A stretch of DNA of 55,363 nucleotides from Clostridium sp. (GCF_030532265.1 NZ_JAUNLM010000011.1:1-55363); one strand, 5' to 3'. Counted from the first letter of the stretch, positions 1 to 7,977 are shown. Made by a program: numbers and translations. The notes: a model not told the origin generated them from the letters alone.

Positions 1-508
1 TTTCTGATGGTGGAATTATATTTTTTATTTCTACTGATAATATTTTAATACCATATGCATCTGTAATTTCATCTATTATAGTAAGTAATTCTTGATTTAT
101 TTTATCTCTTCCTGATAAAACTTCATCTAATGACATATTACCTATTAAATTTCTTATATTTGTTGTTGCTGAATAAATTATACCAGCTTTAAAATCTTCT
201 ATATTATAAACTGCATCTTTAGCATTTAAAAGTTTATAGAAAATAACATTATCTACTGAAATATTAACATTGTCTTTTGTTATAACATTTTGAGGTGGTA
301 CATCAATTATTTGTTGTTTAGTTGAAACTTTCTTTCTTACAAAATCAGCAAAAGGAATAGTAACATGCCAACCTGGTTCTAATACTCTATGGAATTGCCC
401 GAATCTTTCTACTACGTATAAATAACCTGTATTTACAATCTTTATTGATGATAAAATAACTGTTAGTATTAATAATACTAATATTATAGAAACTATTATA
501 ATTCCCAT
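1..508 (-). CDS. SPFH/band 7 (stomatin-like) membrane protein, 3' end outside window
   Basis: This reading frame starts with ATG at 508 and runs off the left edge, so about 169 codons are visible and the C-terminus is missing. The product opens with one hydrophobic segment (residues ~1-21). An SPFH/band 7 domain follows, with the typical early stretch GYLYVVERFGQFHRVLEPGW and the later VPPQNVITKDNVNISVD. Proteins of this family form large oligomeric rings on the cytoplasmic membrane and often pair with an NfeD partner. An NfeD gene lies directly upstream, with its stop 2 bp before this start, so the two form an operon. The Shine-Dalgarno site overlaps the NfeD stop codon, suggesting translational coupling. 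Function beyond membrane organisation or protease partnership cannot be told from the sequence. Confidence 0.88.
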   Translation of the reverse strand, partial: MGIIIVSIILVLLILTVILSSIKIVNTGYLYVVERFGQFHRVLEPGWHVTIPFADFVRKKVSTKQQIIDVPPQNVITKDNVNISVDNVIFYKLLNAKDAVYNIEDFKAGIIYSATTNIRNLIGNMSLDEVLSGRDKINQELLTIIDEITDAYGIKILSVEIKNIIPPSE

Positions 509-510
509 AA

Positions 511-942
511 TTATTCCTCCTTAAATCCTTTTATTTTAAATTTATTTCCCTCAATACCTGTAATTATAAATTTTTCACCCTTTTTTATTTCATTTCCTTC
601 ATTTATAGCAGACCAATATACTCCCCCAACTTTTATCATTGCTGTTTCTGCTATATTTTTTTCTGCTTCAAATTTCATTCCAATATAAGTTTCCTCCATA
701 GTTTGATTTTTAGTTAAACAAACTTTAAATTTTTTCTTAGCCCAAGGATATCCAATTCCAATTGCTATAACACTAACTATACCAAATATAATTATTTGTG
801 CTAAAAAACTTATACTAAAAAGATTAGCAAACATAGCTACTATTGCTCCAAGTCCTATCCATGAAAATAAAAAAGCACTAGTTGCTAAGTCTATTCCCAC
901 CATAATAATAGCAATTATTATCCAAAATATAGTCAAAGCCAT
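511..942 (-). CDS. NfeD-like membrane protein
   Basis: This 143-residue protein has two to three hydrophobic segments in its first ~70 residues. A soluble C-terminal part (residues ~85-143) has the small beta-barrel (OB-fold) pattern of NfeD C-terminal domains, including EAEKNIAETAMIKVGGVYW and GEKFIITGIEGNKFKIK. NfeD proteins bind SPFH/stomatin partners in the cytoplasmic membrane, and such a partner follows immediately in the same operon. The start is ATG at 942 with a GGAGGG Shine-Dalgarno 6-7 bases upstream. This is the short form that lacks the N-terminal serine protease domain of long NfeD proteins. Role in lipid-domain organisation is inferred from the family. Confidence 0.85.
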   Translation of the reverse strand: MALTIFWIIIAIIMVGIDLATSAFLFSWIGLGAIVAMFANLFSISFLAQIIIFGIVSVIAIGIGYPWAKKKFKVCLTKNQTMEETYIGMKFEAEKNIAETAMIKVGGVYWSAINEGNEIKKGEKFIITGIEGNKFKIKGFKEE

Positions 943-992
943 TAATATCCCTCCTTTTTTTAATTATATGTTTTTTAAAGTTAAATATCCTT

Positions 993-1032
993 AGGAATAT
1001 ATAATTTAATTATAATTAAATTATATATTCCT
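993..1032. repeat. 40-bp perfect palindrome without a spacer
   Basis: The two 20-base arms, AGGAATATATAATTTAATTA and its exact reverse complement, abut with no loop. The palindrome lies in the 274-base gap between the divergent NfeD and nadE genes. It has no T-run directly after either arm, so it is not a standard terminator. It could form a cruciform or be a dyad operator. The rest of the gap is AT-rich and I see no other clear signal. Confidence 0.7.
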
Positions 1033-1216
1033 TATTACGTTTTTTCAATTTATAATAAACCTCTTTAAAGGTTATTAAATACTATTTAAAATATAATTCT
1101 AAATCATATCTTCTATTTTCATTGATTTTCTAATATTTTCATCTTATTATTGTTATATGTAAAGTAAAAACTAATATTAAATATTGAATATAAAATATAT
1201 AACGGAGATGATAAAT

Positions 1217-3124
1217 GTGGATTTTATAAAAGTAGCATCAGCATGTCCTAAGACTAAAGTTGCTGATGTTAATTATAATGTTAGTCAAATTATAAAATGT
1301 ATGAAAATTGCTAAAGAGAATTCTGCTAAAGCTATTGTTTTCCCTGAACTTAGCATAACTTCATATACATGTGGAGATCTTTTTCTTCAAGATAGATTAA
1401 TAAATGAATCTTTAAAAGGACTCGTTGAAATAATGCTTGAAACTTCTAATACAGATATGATTACTATAGTTGGTGCTCCTATTTTAGATAATTGTACTCT
1501 TTATAATTGTGCTGTGGTTTTATTTAAAGGTAAAATTCTTGGAATAGTGCCAAAATCATATATACCAAACTATAGCGAATTTTACGAAAAAAGATGGTTT
1601 ACCGAAGGTGTTTCTATTATAAATAGAACTATAAGCTTACCATTTCAACAAGATATACCATTTGGTACAGATCTTATATTTACTTGTGATAATCTTAGTT
1701 TTGGATGTGAAATATGTGAAGACTTATGGGTAACTATACCACCAAGCTCATACCTTTCTTTGTTAGGAGCAAATGTAATATTTAATCTTTCAGCTTCAAA
1801 TGAATTAGTTTCTAAGGCAGATTACAGAAAAGATTTAATCAAAAATCAAAGTGCTCGTTCAATTTGCGCATATGTATACTCATCAGCTGGAGTATTTGAA
1901 TCAACAACTGACCTTTTATTTAGTGGTCACTTATTAATATCTGAAAACGGAACTTTATTAAAAGAAAATAATAGATTCCAAAGAGATAATGAAATTATTT
2001 ATGCAGATATAGATACTTTTAGATTAAAATCAGAAAGAATGAAAAATTTAAGCTTTAGAGATTCTTCAAAATTTACTCCATTTAAAGCAAGAAAAATTTA
2101 TTTTGATTTTGATTCAATAGAAAATAATAATTTCAATAGATTTATTGATAAACATCCATTTGTTCCTTCAAAAGAGTCTGAGATGGAAGCTAGATGCAAA
2201 GAAATATTTAATATTCAGTCAGCAGCTTTAGCTAAACGACTAGAACATGTTAATTCAACTAAAACAGTTATAGGTATTTCTGGTGGATTAGATTCAACAC
2301 TTGCATTACTTGTTATTGTTAAAACTTTTAGACTTTTAAATATTGATAATAAAAATATTATAGCTATTACGATGCCAGGATTTGGTACTACAGATAGAAC
2401 ATATAATAATGCTTTAACTTTATGTAAAGAACTTGGATGTGATTTACGTGAAATAAATATAGTTAAAGCTAGCCTTCAACATTTTGAAGATATAGGTCAT
2501 GATAAAGCTATCCATGATGTTACTTACGAAAATGTTCAAGCAAGAGAAAGAACTCAAATACTTATGGATTTAGCTAATAAAGAAGGTGCTATTTTAGTTG
2601 GTACTGGAGACCTTTCAGAACTTGCCCTTGGTTGGTGTACATATAATGGAGATCATATGTCAATGTACTCTGTTAATCCATCAATTCCAAAAACATTAGT
2701 TAGATATTTAGTAAATTATGTTGCTAATAATGAATCAACTGAAAAAGTTAAAGAAACATTGATTGACATATTAAATACACCAGTTAGTCCTGAACTTCTT
2801 CCAAAGGATAAAACTACTGGTGAAATAACACAAAAAACAGAAGATATAGTTGGTCCATATGAATTACACGATTTCTTCCTTTATCACTTTATAAAACATG
2901 GCTCATCTAAAGAAAGAATATTATTTTTAGCTGAACATGCATTTAAAGATGATTATTCAAAAGAAACTATAGAAAAATGGCTTGATAAATTCTTATGGAG
3001 ATTTTTCTCACAACAATTCAAAAGAAGTGCACTTCCTGACGGTCCAAAGGTTGGGACAATTTCTTTAAGTCCTCGTGGAGACTGGAGAATGCCGTCTGAT
3101 GCGTCAGTTAATTCTTTTAAATAA
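1217..3124 (+). CDS. nadE: Glutamine-dependent NAD(+) synthetase
   Basis: The 635-residue enzyme makes NAD from deamido-NAD, ATP and glutamine, the last step of NAD synthesis. An N-terminal nitrilase-type glutaminase domain carries the expected triad: Glu44 in FPELS, Lys113 in VPKSY and Cys167 in EICEDLW. A C-terminal NAD synthetase domain carries the pyrophosphatase loop SGGLDST near residue 355. I place the start at GTG 1217, 9 bases after GGAG at 1204-1207; ATG 1208 touches the Shine-Dalgarno and TTG 1184 has none. This start gives the N-terminus MDFIKVASACPKT, which fits the family. The gene stands alone and ends at a strong hairpin. Full length shows it can use glutamine rather than only ammonia. 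Confidence 0.95.
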   Translation: MDFIKVASACPKTKVADVNYNVSQIIKCMKIAKENSAKAIVFPELSITSYTCGDLFLQDRLINESLKGLVEIMLETSNTDMITIVGAPILDNCTLYNCAVVLFKGKILGIVPKSYIPNYSEFYEKRWFTEGVSIINRTISLPFQQDIPFGTDLIFTCDNLSFGCEICEDLWVTIPPSSYLSLLGANVIFNLSASNELVSKADYRKDLIKNQSARSICAYVYSSAGVFESTTDLLFSGHLLISENGTLLKENNRFQRDNEIIYADIDTFRLKSERMKNLSFRDSSKFTPFKARKIYFDFDSIENNNFNRFIDKHPFVPSKESEMEARCKEIFNIQSAALAKRLEHVNSTKTVIGISGGLDSTLALLVIVKTFRLLNIDNKNIIAITMPGFGTTDRTYNNALTLCKELGCDLREINIVKASLQHFEDIGHDKAIHDVTYENVQARERTQILMDLANKEGAILVGTGDLSELALGWCTYNGDHMSMYSVNPSIPKTLVRYLVNYVANNESTEKVKETLIDILNTPVSPELLPKDKTTGEITQKTEDIVGPYELHDFFLYHFIKHGSSKERILFLAEHAFKDDYSKETIEKWLDKFLWRFFSQQFKRSALPDGPKVGTISLSPRGDWRMPSDASVNSFK

Positions 3125-3147
3125 AAAAATATATTTTTAAATTATTT

Positions 3148-3193
3148 AACCTCTAAAAGTTATTCAAAAAAATAACTTTTAGAGGTTTATTTA
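3148..3193 (+). terminator. Rho-independent terminator of nadE
   Basis: A 17-bp stem AACCTCTAAAAGTTATT pairs with AATAACTTTTAGAGGTT (3171-3187) and is followed by a T-rich tract. It lies 24 bases after the nadE stop. Confidence 0.85.
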
Positions 3194-3262
3194 AGTTATA
3201 AGTTTATTTTATTATATTTTCTTAAATTAATTTATTACTATTTATTTTTATACATATATTTA

Positions 3263-3640
3263 TTATCTACAAACTACTTCTGCTAAAAGAGCTTGTATTT
3301 CATATATATTAACTCCCTTACTAAATTGTTTTTCTATAGGTTCTGCAATACCAGAAATCCAAATTTTCAATTCAGAATCTAAATCAAAATGACCTGATGA
3401 TTCTACTGAAAAATGAGTTATACTTTTATAAGGTATACTATGATATTCTATCTTTTTCCCAGTAGCTCCTTGAACATCTATCATTATAAGCCTTTTATCA
3501 GTAAATATAAGTGTATCTCTTATAAGTTTATATGCTTTTTGTACAGTTTCACCATTCCAAAATAACTTTCCAAAATCTTTTATAACACTTTCTCTTGAAA
3601 TCTCTGAAGCATTTCCTAATATTCCACCTAATAATCCCAT
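3263..3640 (-). CDS. PH domain-containing protein (bPH_1 / YvbH-like)
   Basis: This 125-residue soluble protein is built almost wholly of one bacterial pleckstrin-homology domain (bPH_1 type). It shows the family pattern of an N-terminal ESVIKDFGKLFWNGETVQKAYK helix region, then TLIFTDKRLIMID and IPYKSITHFSVESSG, and a closing helix. There is no signal peptide and no membrane segment. The start is ATG 3640 after GGGGATG. It lies 28 bases downstream of the deoxynucleoside kinase gene on the same strand, so the two are probably cotranscribed. No hairpin follows the stop. The cellular role of this domain family is not established. Confidence 0.8.
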   Translation of the reverse strand: MGLLGGILGNASEISRESVIKDFGKLFWNGETVQKAYKLIRDTLIFTDKRLIMIDVQGATGKKIEYHSIPYKSITHFSVESSGHFDLDSELKIWISGIAEPIEKQFSKGVNIYEIQALLAEVVCR

Positions 3641-3668
3641 ATTAATTCATCCCCTTTAAATAATAAAT

Positions 3669-4325
3669 TTATTCCTTTTCTCTAACTTCTTTTAACTTAG
3701 CATCTACTAATCTTATAAGTTCTTTTCTATCTTCTTCATTATTAACTACATCCATCTTATCCATGTCTATAATCAATACATCAGAAGCCTTATAGTAATT
3801 TTTAACCCAGCCATCATAATCTTTCCACAAGAACTCATAATATTCCTTTAAATCATCATCTATTTCAAATTCTCTTCCCCTAAGCTTAATTCTATTTAAC
3901 ACTGTTTCAAATGAACCCTTTAAATATACCATTATATCAGGAGCCTTTTTTGGTAACTCCTCTAATTCTTGCATCATATTATGTAAAAGATTTTCATATA
4001 TTGACATTTCAAGATTTGATATTCTACCAAGTTCCATGTTTTTCTTAGCAAAATACCAATCTTCATATATTGATCTATCTAAAACATTATTATTATGAAC
4101 TAATGCATCCTTTATACTTTTAAACCTAGTATTTAAAAAATATAATTGTAAAAGAAATGGATACCTTTTCTTTTGAATTTCTTCTTCACTTTCACTATAA
4201 AATAAAGGTAATATAGGGTTATCATCTACACTTTCATAAAATACATCTGAATTAAAATGTTCTCCTAATATTTTTGATACTGAACTTTTTCCAAGTCCTA
4301 TCATTCCTCCAACAACTATCAACAT
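3669..4325 (-). CDS. Deoxynucleoside kinase
   Basis: The 218-residue protein belongs to the deoxyadenosine/deoxyguanosine kinase family, which phosphorylates salvaged deoxynucleosides in the cytoplasm. The P-loop is GGMIGLGKSS at residues ~6-15. The conserved D-R-S motif is in VLDRSIYEDWYF, where it contacts substrate and Mg2+. A lid-like arginine stretch is in NRIKLRGREFE. Length matches the family (200-220 residues). It starts with ATG 4325 after AGGTGAG, a moderate Shine-Dalgarno. Substrate preference (dA, dG or dC) cannot be read with confidence. A PH-domain gene follows. Confidence 0.85.
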   Translation of the reverse strand: MLIVVGGMIGLGKSSVSKILGEHFNSDVFYESVDDNPILPLFYSESEEEIQKKRYPFLLQLYFLNTRFKSIKDALVHNNNVLDRSIYEDWYFAKKNMELGRISNLEMSIYENLLHNMMQELEELPKKAPDIMVYLKGSFETVLNRIKLRGREFEIDDDLKEYYEFLWKDYDGWVKNYYKASDVLIIDMDKMDVVNNEEDRKELIRLVDAKLKEVREKE

Positions 4326-4500
4326 ATCTCACCTGTCCTTATAAATTTATCCTTACAAATTCTCTATGTTATTAAGAATACAAATTTTATCTTTTTAAGT
4401 CAATGTTTTTCATATTATATATCTTTAATGTATTATTTTCATACATTTTTATCCATGGATATTATGTAATAGATTACTTATTTAAATATTCTAAACTTCC

Positions 4501-4560
4501 TTTACAATTGTATGTTTTATAAGATATACTTAGTAGGTTGATAAAAATTGTACGGTACAA
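4501..4560 (+). promoter_or_regulatory. Helicase promoter and leader palindrome
   Basis: A promoter-like pair TTTACA (4501-4506) and TATACT (4525-4530) with an 18-base spacer precedes the helicase gene. Just downstream of the expected start of transcription is the 13-base palindrome TTGTACGGTACAA (4548-4560). It could be an operator or a small leader hairpin. The remaining leader to the start codon is 38 bases. Confidence 0.5.
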
Positions 4561-4598
4561 ATATAAATATTCAAATTTACAAACGAAGGGAAATTTAA

Positions 4599-6170
4599 AT
4601 GAACGATTTAAAATTTAAAGATTTAAACTTAAAAGAAAGTATACTAAAGGCTATAGATGATTTAGGATACGAATCACCATCACCAATACAGGCTCAGAGT
4701 ATACCACTAGCTACGGAAGGATATGATTTAATCGGGCAAGCTCAAACAGGAACTGGAAAAACTGCTGCTTTTGCTTGTTCAATACTTAATACTTTCGAAA
4801 AAACTAAAAATGTTGGAGCTTTAATTCTTACTCCTACAAGAGAGCTTGCTATACAAGTTTACGAGGAACTTAACAAGCTTACTAAATATGATAAGATAAA
4901 AGTATTACCTGTATATGGTGGTGACTCAATAACTAAGCAAATAAAAGCTTTAAGCCAACATGTTGATATAGTTGTTGGTACTCCAGGTAGAGTTCTTGAC
5001 TTAATTAGAAGAAAGAAACTTAACTTAAGTAAAGCTAATTACTTAGTTTTAGATGAAGCTGATGAAATGCTTAATATGGGATTCATAGATGATATTGAAA
5101 GTGTTATAAATGAACTTCCAGAAGATCGTCAAACACTATTATTCTCAGCTACAATGCCACCTCAAATAAAAAAACTAGCTAATAAATATATGAAAAAAGA
5201 TGCTAAACACATAGAAATCAAAAAAGTTGCTATGACAGTATCTAAAATTAAGCAACATTATTTTGAAGTTAGTCCTAAAAATAAATTTGAAGCATTATGT
5301 AGAGTATTAGATTTCGATACACCTGAAATAGCTATAGTTTTCTGTAAAACAAAAAAAGGTGTTGATGAATTAGTTCAAGAAATGCAATCTAAGAACTATG
5401 TTGTTGAAGGAATGCACGGTGATATGTCTCAAGCACATAGAATGAAAACTTTAAAGAGATTTAAAGAAGGTTCGTTAAACTACTTAGTTGCAACTGATGT
5501 AGCTGCAAGAGGAATAGATGTTGAAGGTGTTACACACGTTATAAACTATGACCTTACTCAAGATGTTGAAAGCTATGTTCATAGAATCGGAAGAACTGGT
5601 AGAGCAAACAGAGAAGGTACTGCTTATTCATTTGTTACTCCAAGAGAATCTAGAATGATGAGAGATATAAAAAGAGTAACTAAAGCTAATCTTATTGAAG
5701 GTACTATCCCTACTGTTGATCAAATAGTAGAGAAAAAATTATTTAATAAGTTCTCAAATATAGAGGGAATATTACAAAATAAAGCTTATAAGAAGTATTT
5801 ACCTTTAGCTGAGCAAATAGCAGAAAACTTTAATCCTGTAGATGCAATAGCAGCATTACTTAAAATGCAATTTGATAATGAAATGTCATTTGATTATAAA
5901 GAAAATGCTTTATCTACTCCAAAATCAGAAGATGTTAGATTATTCTTCTCAATTGGTAAAAGAGATAAATTAAATGCTAAAACATTAGTTAAATTTATTG
6001 TTGATAGAGCTAAAGTTAACGGTTCTAAAATAAATAAAATAGATATACTTGAAAACTTCTCATTTGTATCTGTTGAGCCTGATATATCAAAAAAAGTTAT
6101 TACTAAATGTTCTGGTATAAAACTTAACGGTAGAAGAGTTAATATCGAAGTTGCTACAAAAAGAAAATAA
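4599..6170 (+). CDS. dbpA: DEAD-box ATP-dependent RNA helicase, DbpA type
   Basis: The 523-residue protein has a complete DEAD-box core: Q-motif SPIQAQSIPLA, motif I AQTGTGKT (residues 48-55), PTRELA, TPGR, DEAD near residue 150, SAT, and motif VI HRIGRTGR. The last ~75 residues (VRLFFSIGKRDKLNA onward) match the DbpA C-terminal RNA-recognition domain, which in DbpA/YxiN binds a hairpin of 23S rRNA. It therefore probably remodels RNA during 50S subunit assembly. The alternative is a CshA/DeaD-like general cold-shock helicase, since the two groups share this architecture. It starts with ATG 4599 after GAAGGG and is monocistronic, with its own terminator. Confidence 0.88.
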   Translation: MNDLKFKDLNLKESILKAIDDLGYESPSPIQAQSIPLATEGYDLIGQAQTGTGKTAAFACSILNTFEKTKNVGALILTPTRELAIQVYEELNKLTKYDKIKVLPVYGGDSITKQIKALSQHVDIVVGTPGRVLDLIRRKKLNLSKANYLVLDEADEMLNMGFIDDIESVINELPEDRQTLLFSATMPPQIKKLANKYMKKDAKHIEIKKVAMTVSKIKQHYFEVSPKNKFEALCRVLDFDTPEIAIVFCKTKKGVDELVQEMQSKNYVVEGMHGDMSQAHRMKTLKRFKEGSLNYLVATDVAARGIDVEGVTHVINYDLTQDVESYVHRIGRTGRANREGTAYSFVTPRESRMMRDIKRVTKANLIEGTIPTVDQIVEKKLFNKFSNIEGILQNKAYKKYLPLAEQIAENFNPVDAIAALLKMQFDNEMSFDYKENALSTPKSEDVRLFFSIGKRDKLNAKTLVKFIVDRAKVNGSKINKIDILENFSFVSVEPDISKKVITKCSGIKLNGRRVNIEVATKRK

Positions 6171-6176
6171 TATTTT

Positions 6177-6207
6177 AAGCGGTGATTTTTAATCATCGCT
6201 TTTTTTA
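6177..6207 (+). terminator. Terminator of the DEAD-box helicase gene
   Basis: AAGCGGTGATT (6177-6187) pairs with AATCATCGCTT (6191-6201) with one G-T position, followed by seven T. From 6208 to 6408 there is only AT-rich sequence in which I see no gene or signal. Confidence 0.85.
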
Positions 6208-6408
6208 ATTTTATTACAGTATTTATAAATAATTATATATTTAACTTTTTAAACTTATTTTTATAACCTAACTATATACTGATTTTTATAATATATTTAT
6301 CTAGTTACTTTTCTTAGTCTTATATTTTGTTTTTACTTAATCCATTTATTTAATATAATTAAATATTAGAATTTTATTGAATCATTTTTCCATATTCATT
6401 ATTAAAAT

Positions 6409-6441
6409 AAAAAAGAGTAGTTCTTAAAAATCTAACTACTC
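6409..6441 (-). terminator. Terminator of the 44-codon gene
   Basis: Read on the minus strand, GAGTAGTT (6434-6441) pairs with AACTACTC (6415-6422) and is followed by a run of six T. Confidence 0.75.
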
Positions 6442-6489
6442 TCCTTCAACTCTGATATTCAATCATAAGTAAACCCTTTCTTTTTCAAT

Positions 6490-6624
6490 TTATCCTTTTG
6501 TAGATAATTTTTCTGATAATTCTTTAAGTTCAAATAAACTTAATTTTGAAAGGTTTCTTCTACTATACATATTATTATTTGTAGCTTGTTTTATTTTTGA
6601 AATAAATTTTTCTCTATAATTCAT
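6490..6624 (-). CDS. Small basic protein of unknown function (44 aa)
   Basis: I do not recognise this gene. It starts with ATG 6624 eight bases after a strong GGGAGGAAG Shine-Dalgarno and ends with TAA at 6490. It also has a consensus promoter (6660-6687) and its own terminator (6409-6441), so it is a complete small transcription unit rather than chance. The product is Lys/Arg-rich, has no Cys and no membrane segment. It looks like two amphipathic helices, MNYREKFISKIKQAT and LSKLSLFELKELSEKL. A small regulatory or nucleic-acid-binding peptide is possible, but nothing in the sequence proves it. Confidence 0.7.
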   Translation of the reverse strand: MNYREKFISKIKQATNNNMYSRRNLSKLSLFELKELSEKLSTKG

Positions 6625-6659
6625 TTATCTTCCTCCCTTCTAAACCCATTATAAAATAT

Positions 6660-6687
6660 ATTATACATACTAATATATTATCGTCAA
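6660..6687 (-). promoter_or_regulatory. Sigma-A promoter of the 44-codon gene
   Basis: On the minus strand, TTGACG (6682-6687) and TATAAT (6660-6665) are separated by 16 bases. The start codon lies 35 bases further on. Confidence 0.75.
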
Positions 6688-6688
6688 T

Positions 6689-6715
6689 AAAAAAAGCGCC
6701 AGAAATTCTGACACT
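6689..6715 (-). terminator. Terminator of trxA-trxB
   Basis: On the minus strand AGTGTCAGAA pairs with TTCTGGCGCT, using G-T wobbles, and is followed by a T-run (6689-6695). It lies directly after the trxB stop. Its T-run abuts the -35 box of the next small gene. Confidence 0.8.
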
Positions 6716-6720
6716 TTTTT

Positions 6721-7575
6721 CTAGCCTAAATATGCTGCAGCACTAAGTGCTGCTATATTACCTTCTCCAGCTGACTTTATATATTGATAAGGCTTTCCTA
6801 CACAATCTCCAGCTGCAAAACAGCCTTTTATATTTGTTTTCATAAGTCTATCAACCTTTATATGTCCATCTTCAATCTCAAGTCCTGGTACAAGTTGAGC
6901 TGGTGGTACTGCATTTTTTAATACAAACACACCATCTGTTTCTATTTCTTTATCTCCATTTAAAATAACTTTAGAAACTTTATTATCTCCAACAATTTCA
7001 ACTGGTCTATCATCTACTATTGTTATATTATCATTAAGATTATATTCTCCTTTATACATAGGTATAAAGAATACTTCACTTGCTAATTCACTTACAAAAT
7101 TAGCTTCCTCTTCGCCTTCTTTTGTATAACTTATAATAGTTACCTTTTTACCTTTATAAAGAGGTGCATCGCACGTTGCACAATAACCTACTCCTCTTCC
7201 TAAAAATTCAGTTTCTCCTTTTAAAGGTTTAGTATATTCAATACCAGTTGCTAATATTATACTTTTAGCCTCATACATCTTTTGATTAACCATTAAAGTG
7301 AAATAATCACCCATAGCATAAATATTATTTACTCTTTCATTAGTTATAGAAATTTCCATTTTCTCTAAATGATTTTTAAATTCATTTAAAAGATCTTTTC
7401 CAGTTCCCTTAGAAAATCCTAAATAATTATTTACTTTTGGTGCTTTTTCTAATTTATCACTTAAGTTATCATTACCAAATATTATAAATGATTTATTTCT
7501 TATTTTAGCATTTAATGCTGCTGATAACCCGGCTGGTCCACTACCTATTATTGCGATATCATATCTTTCGCTCAT
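6721..7575 (-). CDS. trxB: Thioredoxin reductase-like flavoprotein, probably ferredoxin-dependent (FFTR type)
   Basis: The 284-residue flavoprotein has an N-terminal FAD-binding GSGPAG (residues 11-16), the redox-active CATC (132-135) and a C-terminal FAD site GCFAAGDC (251-258). It should reduce the thioredoxin encoded just upstream. The region where NADPH-dependent TrxB carries GGGDSAxEEA and HRRxxxR instead reads VTIISYTKEGEEEANF (145-160) and VFFIPMYKGEYN (168-179). Both NADPH motifs are absent. This is the hallmark of the pyridine-nucleotide-independent, ferredoxin-linked flavin thioredoxin reductases described from clostridia. Electrons from ferredoxin rather than NADPH are therefore my preferred inference. 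It follows trxA by 10 bases in an operon. Confidence 0.88.
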   Translation of the reverse strand: MSERYDIAIIGSGPAGLSAALNAKIRNKSFIIFGNDNLSDKLEKAPKVNNYLGFSKGTGKDLLNEFKNHLEKMEISITNERVNNIYAMGDYFTLMVNQKMYEAKSIILATGIEYTKPLKGETEFLGRGVGYCATCDAPLYKGKKVTIISYTKEGEEEANFVSELASEVFFIPMYKGEYNLNDNITIVDDRPVEIVGDNKVSKVILNGDKEIETDGVFVLKNAVPPAQLVPGLEIEDGHIKVDRLMKTNIKGCFAAGDCVGKPYQYIKSAGEGNIAALSAAAYLG

Positions 7576-7585
7576 CTTAAGCCTC

Positions 7586-7900
7586 TTATTTATTTCTTTC
7601 TATTAAAGATTTAATTTGCTCTTTTGGTAAAAATCCAACAACAGTATCTACAACTTTTCCATCTTTAAATACTTTTAATGTTGGAATACTTTGAATTCCA
7701 TATTGATTAGCTACTGATGGACTTTCATCTACATCTACTTTTACAAATTTTATATCTATCATTTCTGATTCTAAATCTTCTAATATTGGAGCTACCATTT
7801 TACATGGTCCACACCAAGTTGCAAAAAAGTCAACTAAAACTAATTCTTTTGAGTTTAAAACTTCTTCATTAAAATTATTATCTCCTATATGTTTTGGCAT
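7586..7900 (-). CDS. trxA: Thioredoxin
   Basis: This 104-residue protein is a classical thioredoxin, with active site WCGPC in ATWCGPCKM, the buried Asp region LVDFFATW, and the cis-proline loop SIPTLKVF. It is a cytoplasmic dithiol carrier for reductive enzymes and peroxide or persulfide reduction. It starts with ATG 7900 after GGAGGAAAAAGT. The partner reductase gene follows 10 bases later. Transcription should start at the promoter at 7949-7977, and a palindrome (7918-7934) sits between promoter and Shine-Dalgarno. Confidence 0.96.
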   Translation of the reverse strand: MPKHIGDNNFNEEVLNSKELVLVDFFATWCGPCKMVAPILEDLESEMIDIKFVKVDVDESPSVANQYGIQSIPTLKVFKDGKVVDTVVGFLPKEQIKSLIERNK

Positions 7901-7917
7901 ACTTTTTCCTCCTCATC

Positions 7918-7934
7918 ATACCCCTAAGGGGTAT
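7918..7934. promoter_or_regulatory. CsoR-type palindromic operator in the trxAB leader
   Basis: ATACCCCTAAGGGGTAT is a perfect 7-3-7 inverted repeat. It is strikingly G/C-rich for this genome and lies about 15 bases downstream of the trxA -10 box and 12 bases before the trxA start region. Operators of CsoR-family repressors (copper-sensing CsoR, persulfide-sensing CstR) have this TACCCC...GGGGTA form. Binding here would block transcription. The regulator itself is not in the window. Confidence 0.6.
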
Positions 7935-7948
7935 CATCTTTTTTTCTT

Positions 7949-7977
7949 ATAATACTCTTTTTTTCTACAATAGTCAA
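7949..7977 (-). promoter_or_regulatory. Sigma-A promoter of trxAB
   Basis: On the minus strand, TTGACT (7972-7977) and TATTAT (7949-7954) are separated by 17 bases. Confidence 0.75.

Noticed and set aside
993-1032. Terminator reading of the 40-bp palindrome
   Set aside because: There is no loop and no T-run next to either arm, and it lies between divergent genes rather than after a stop codon.
5894-6196. Open frame on the minus strand opposite the helicase C-terminus
   Set aside because: It lies fully inside a well-supported plus-strand gene, has no Shine-Dalgarno, and its product is a low-complexity hydrophobic shadow.
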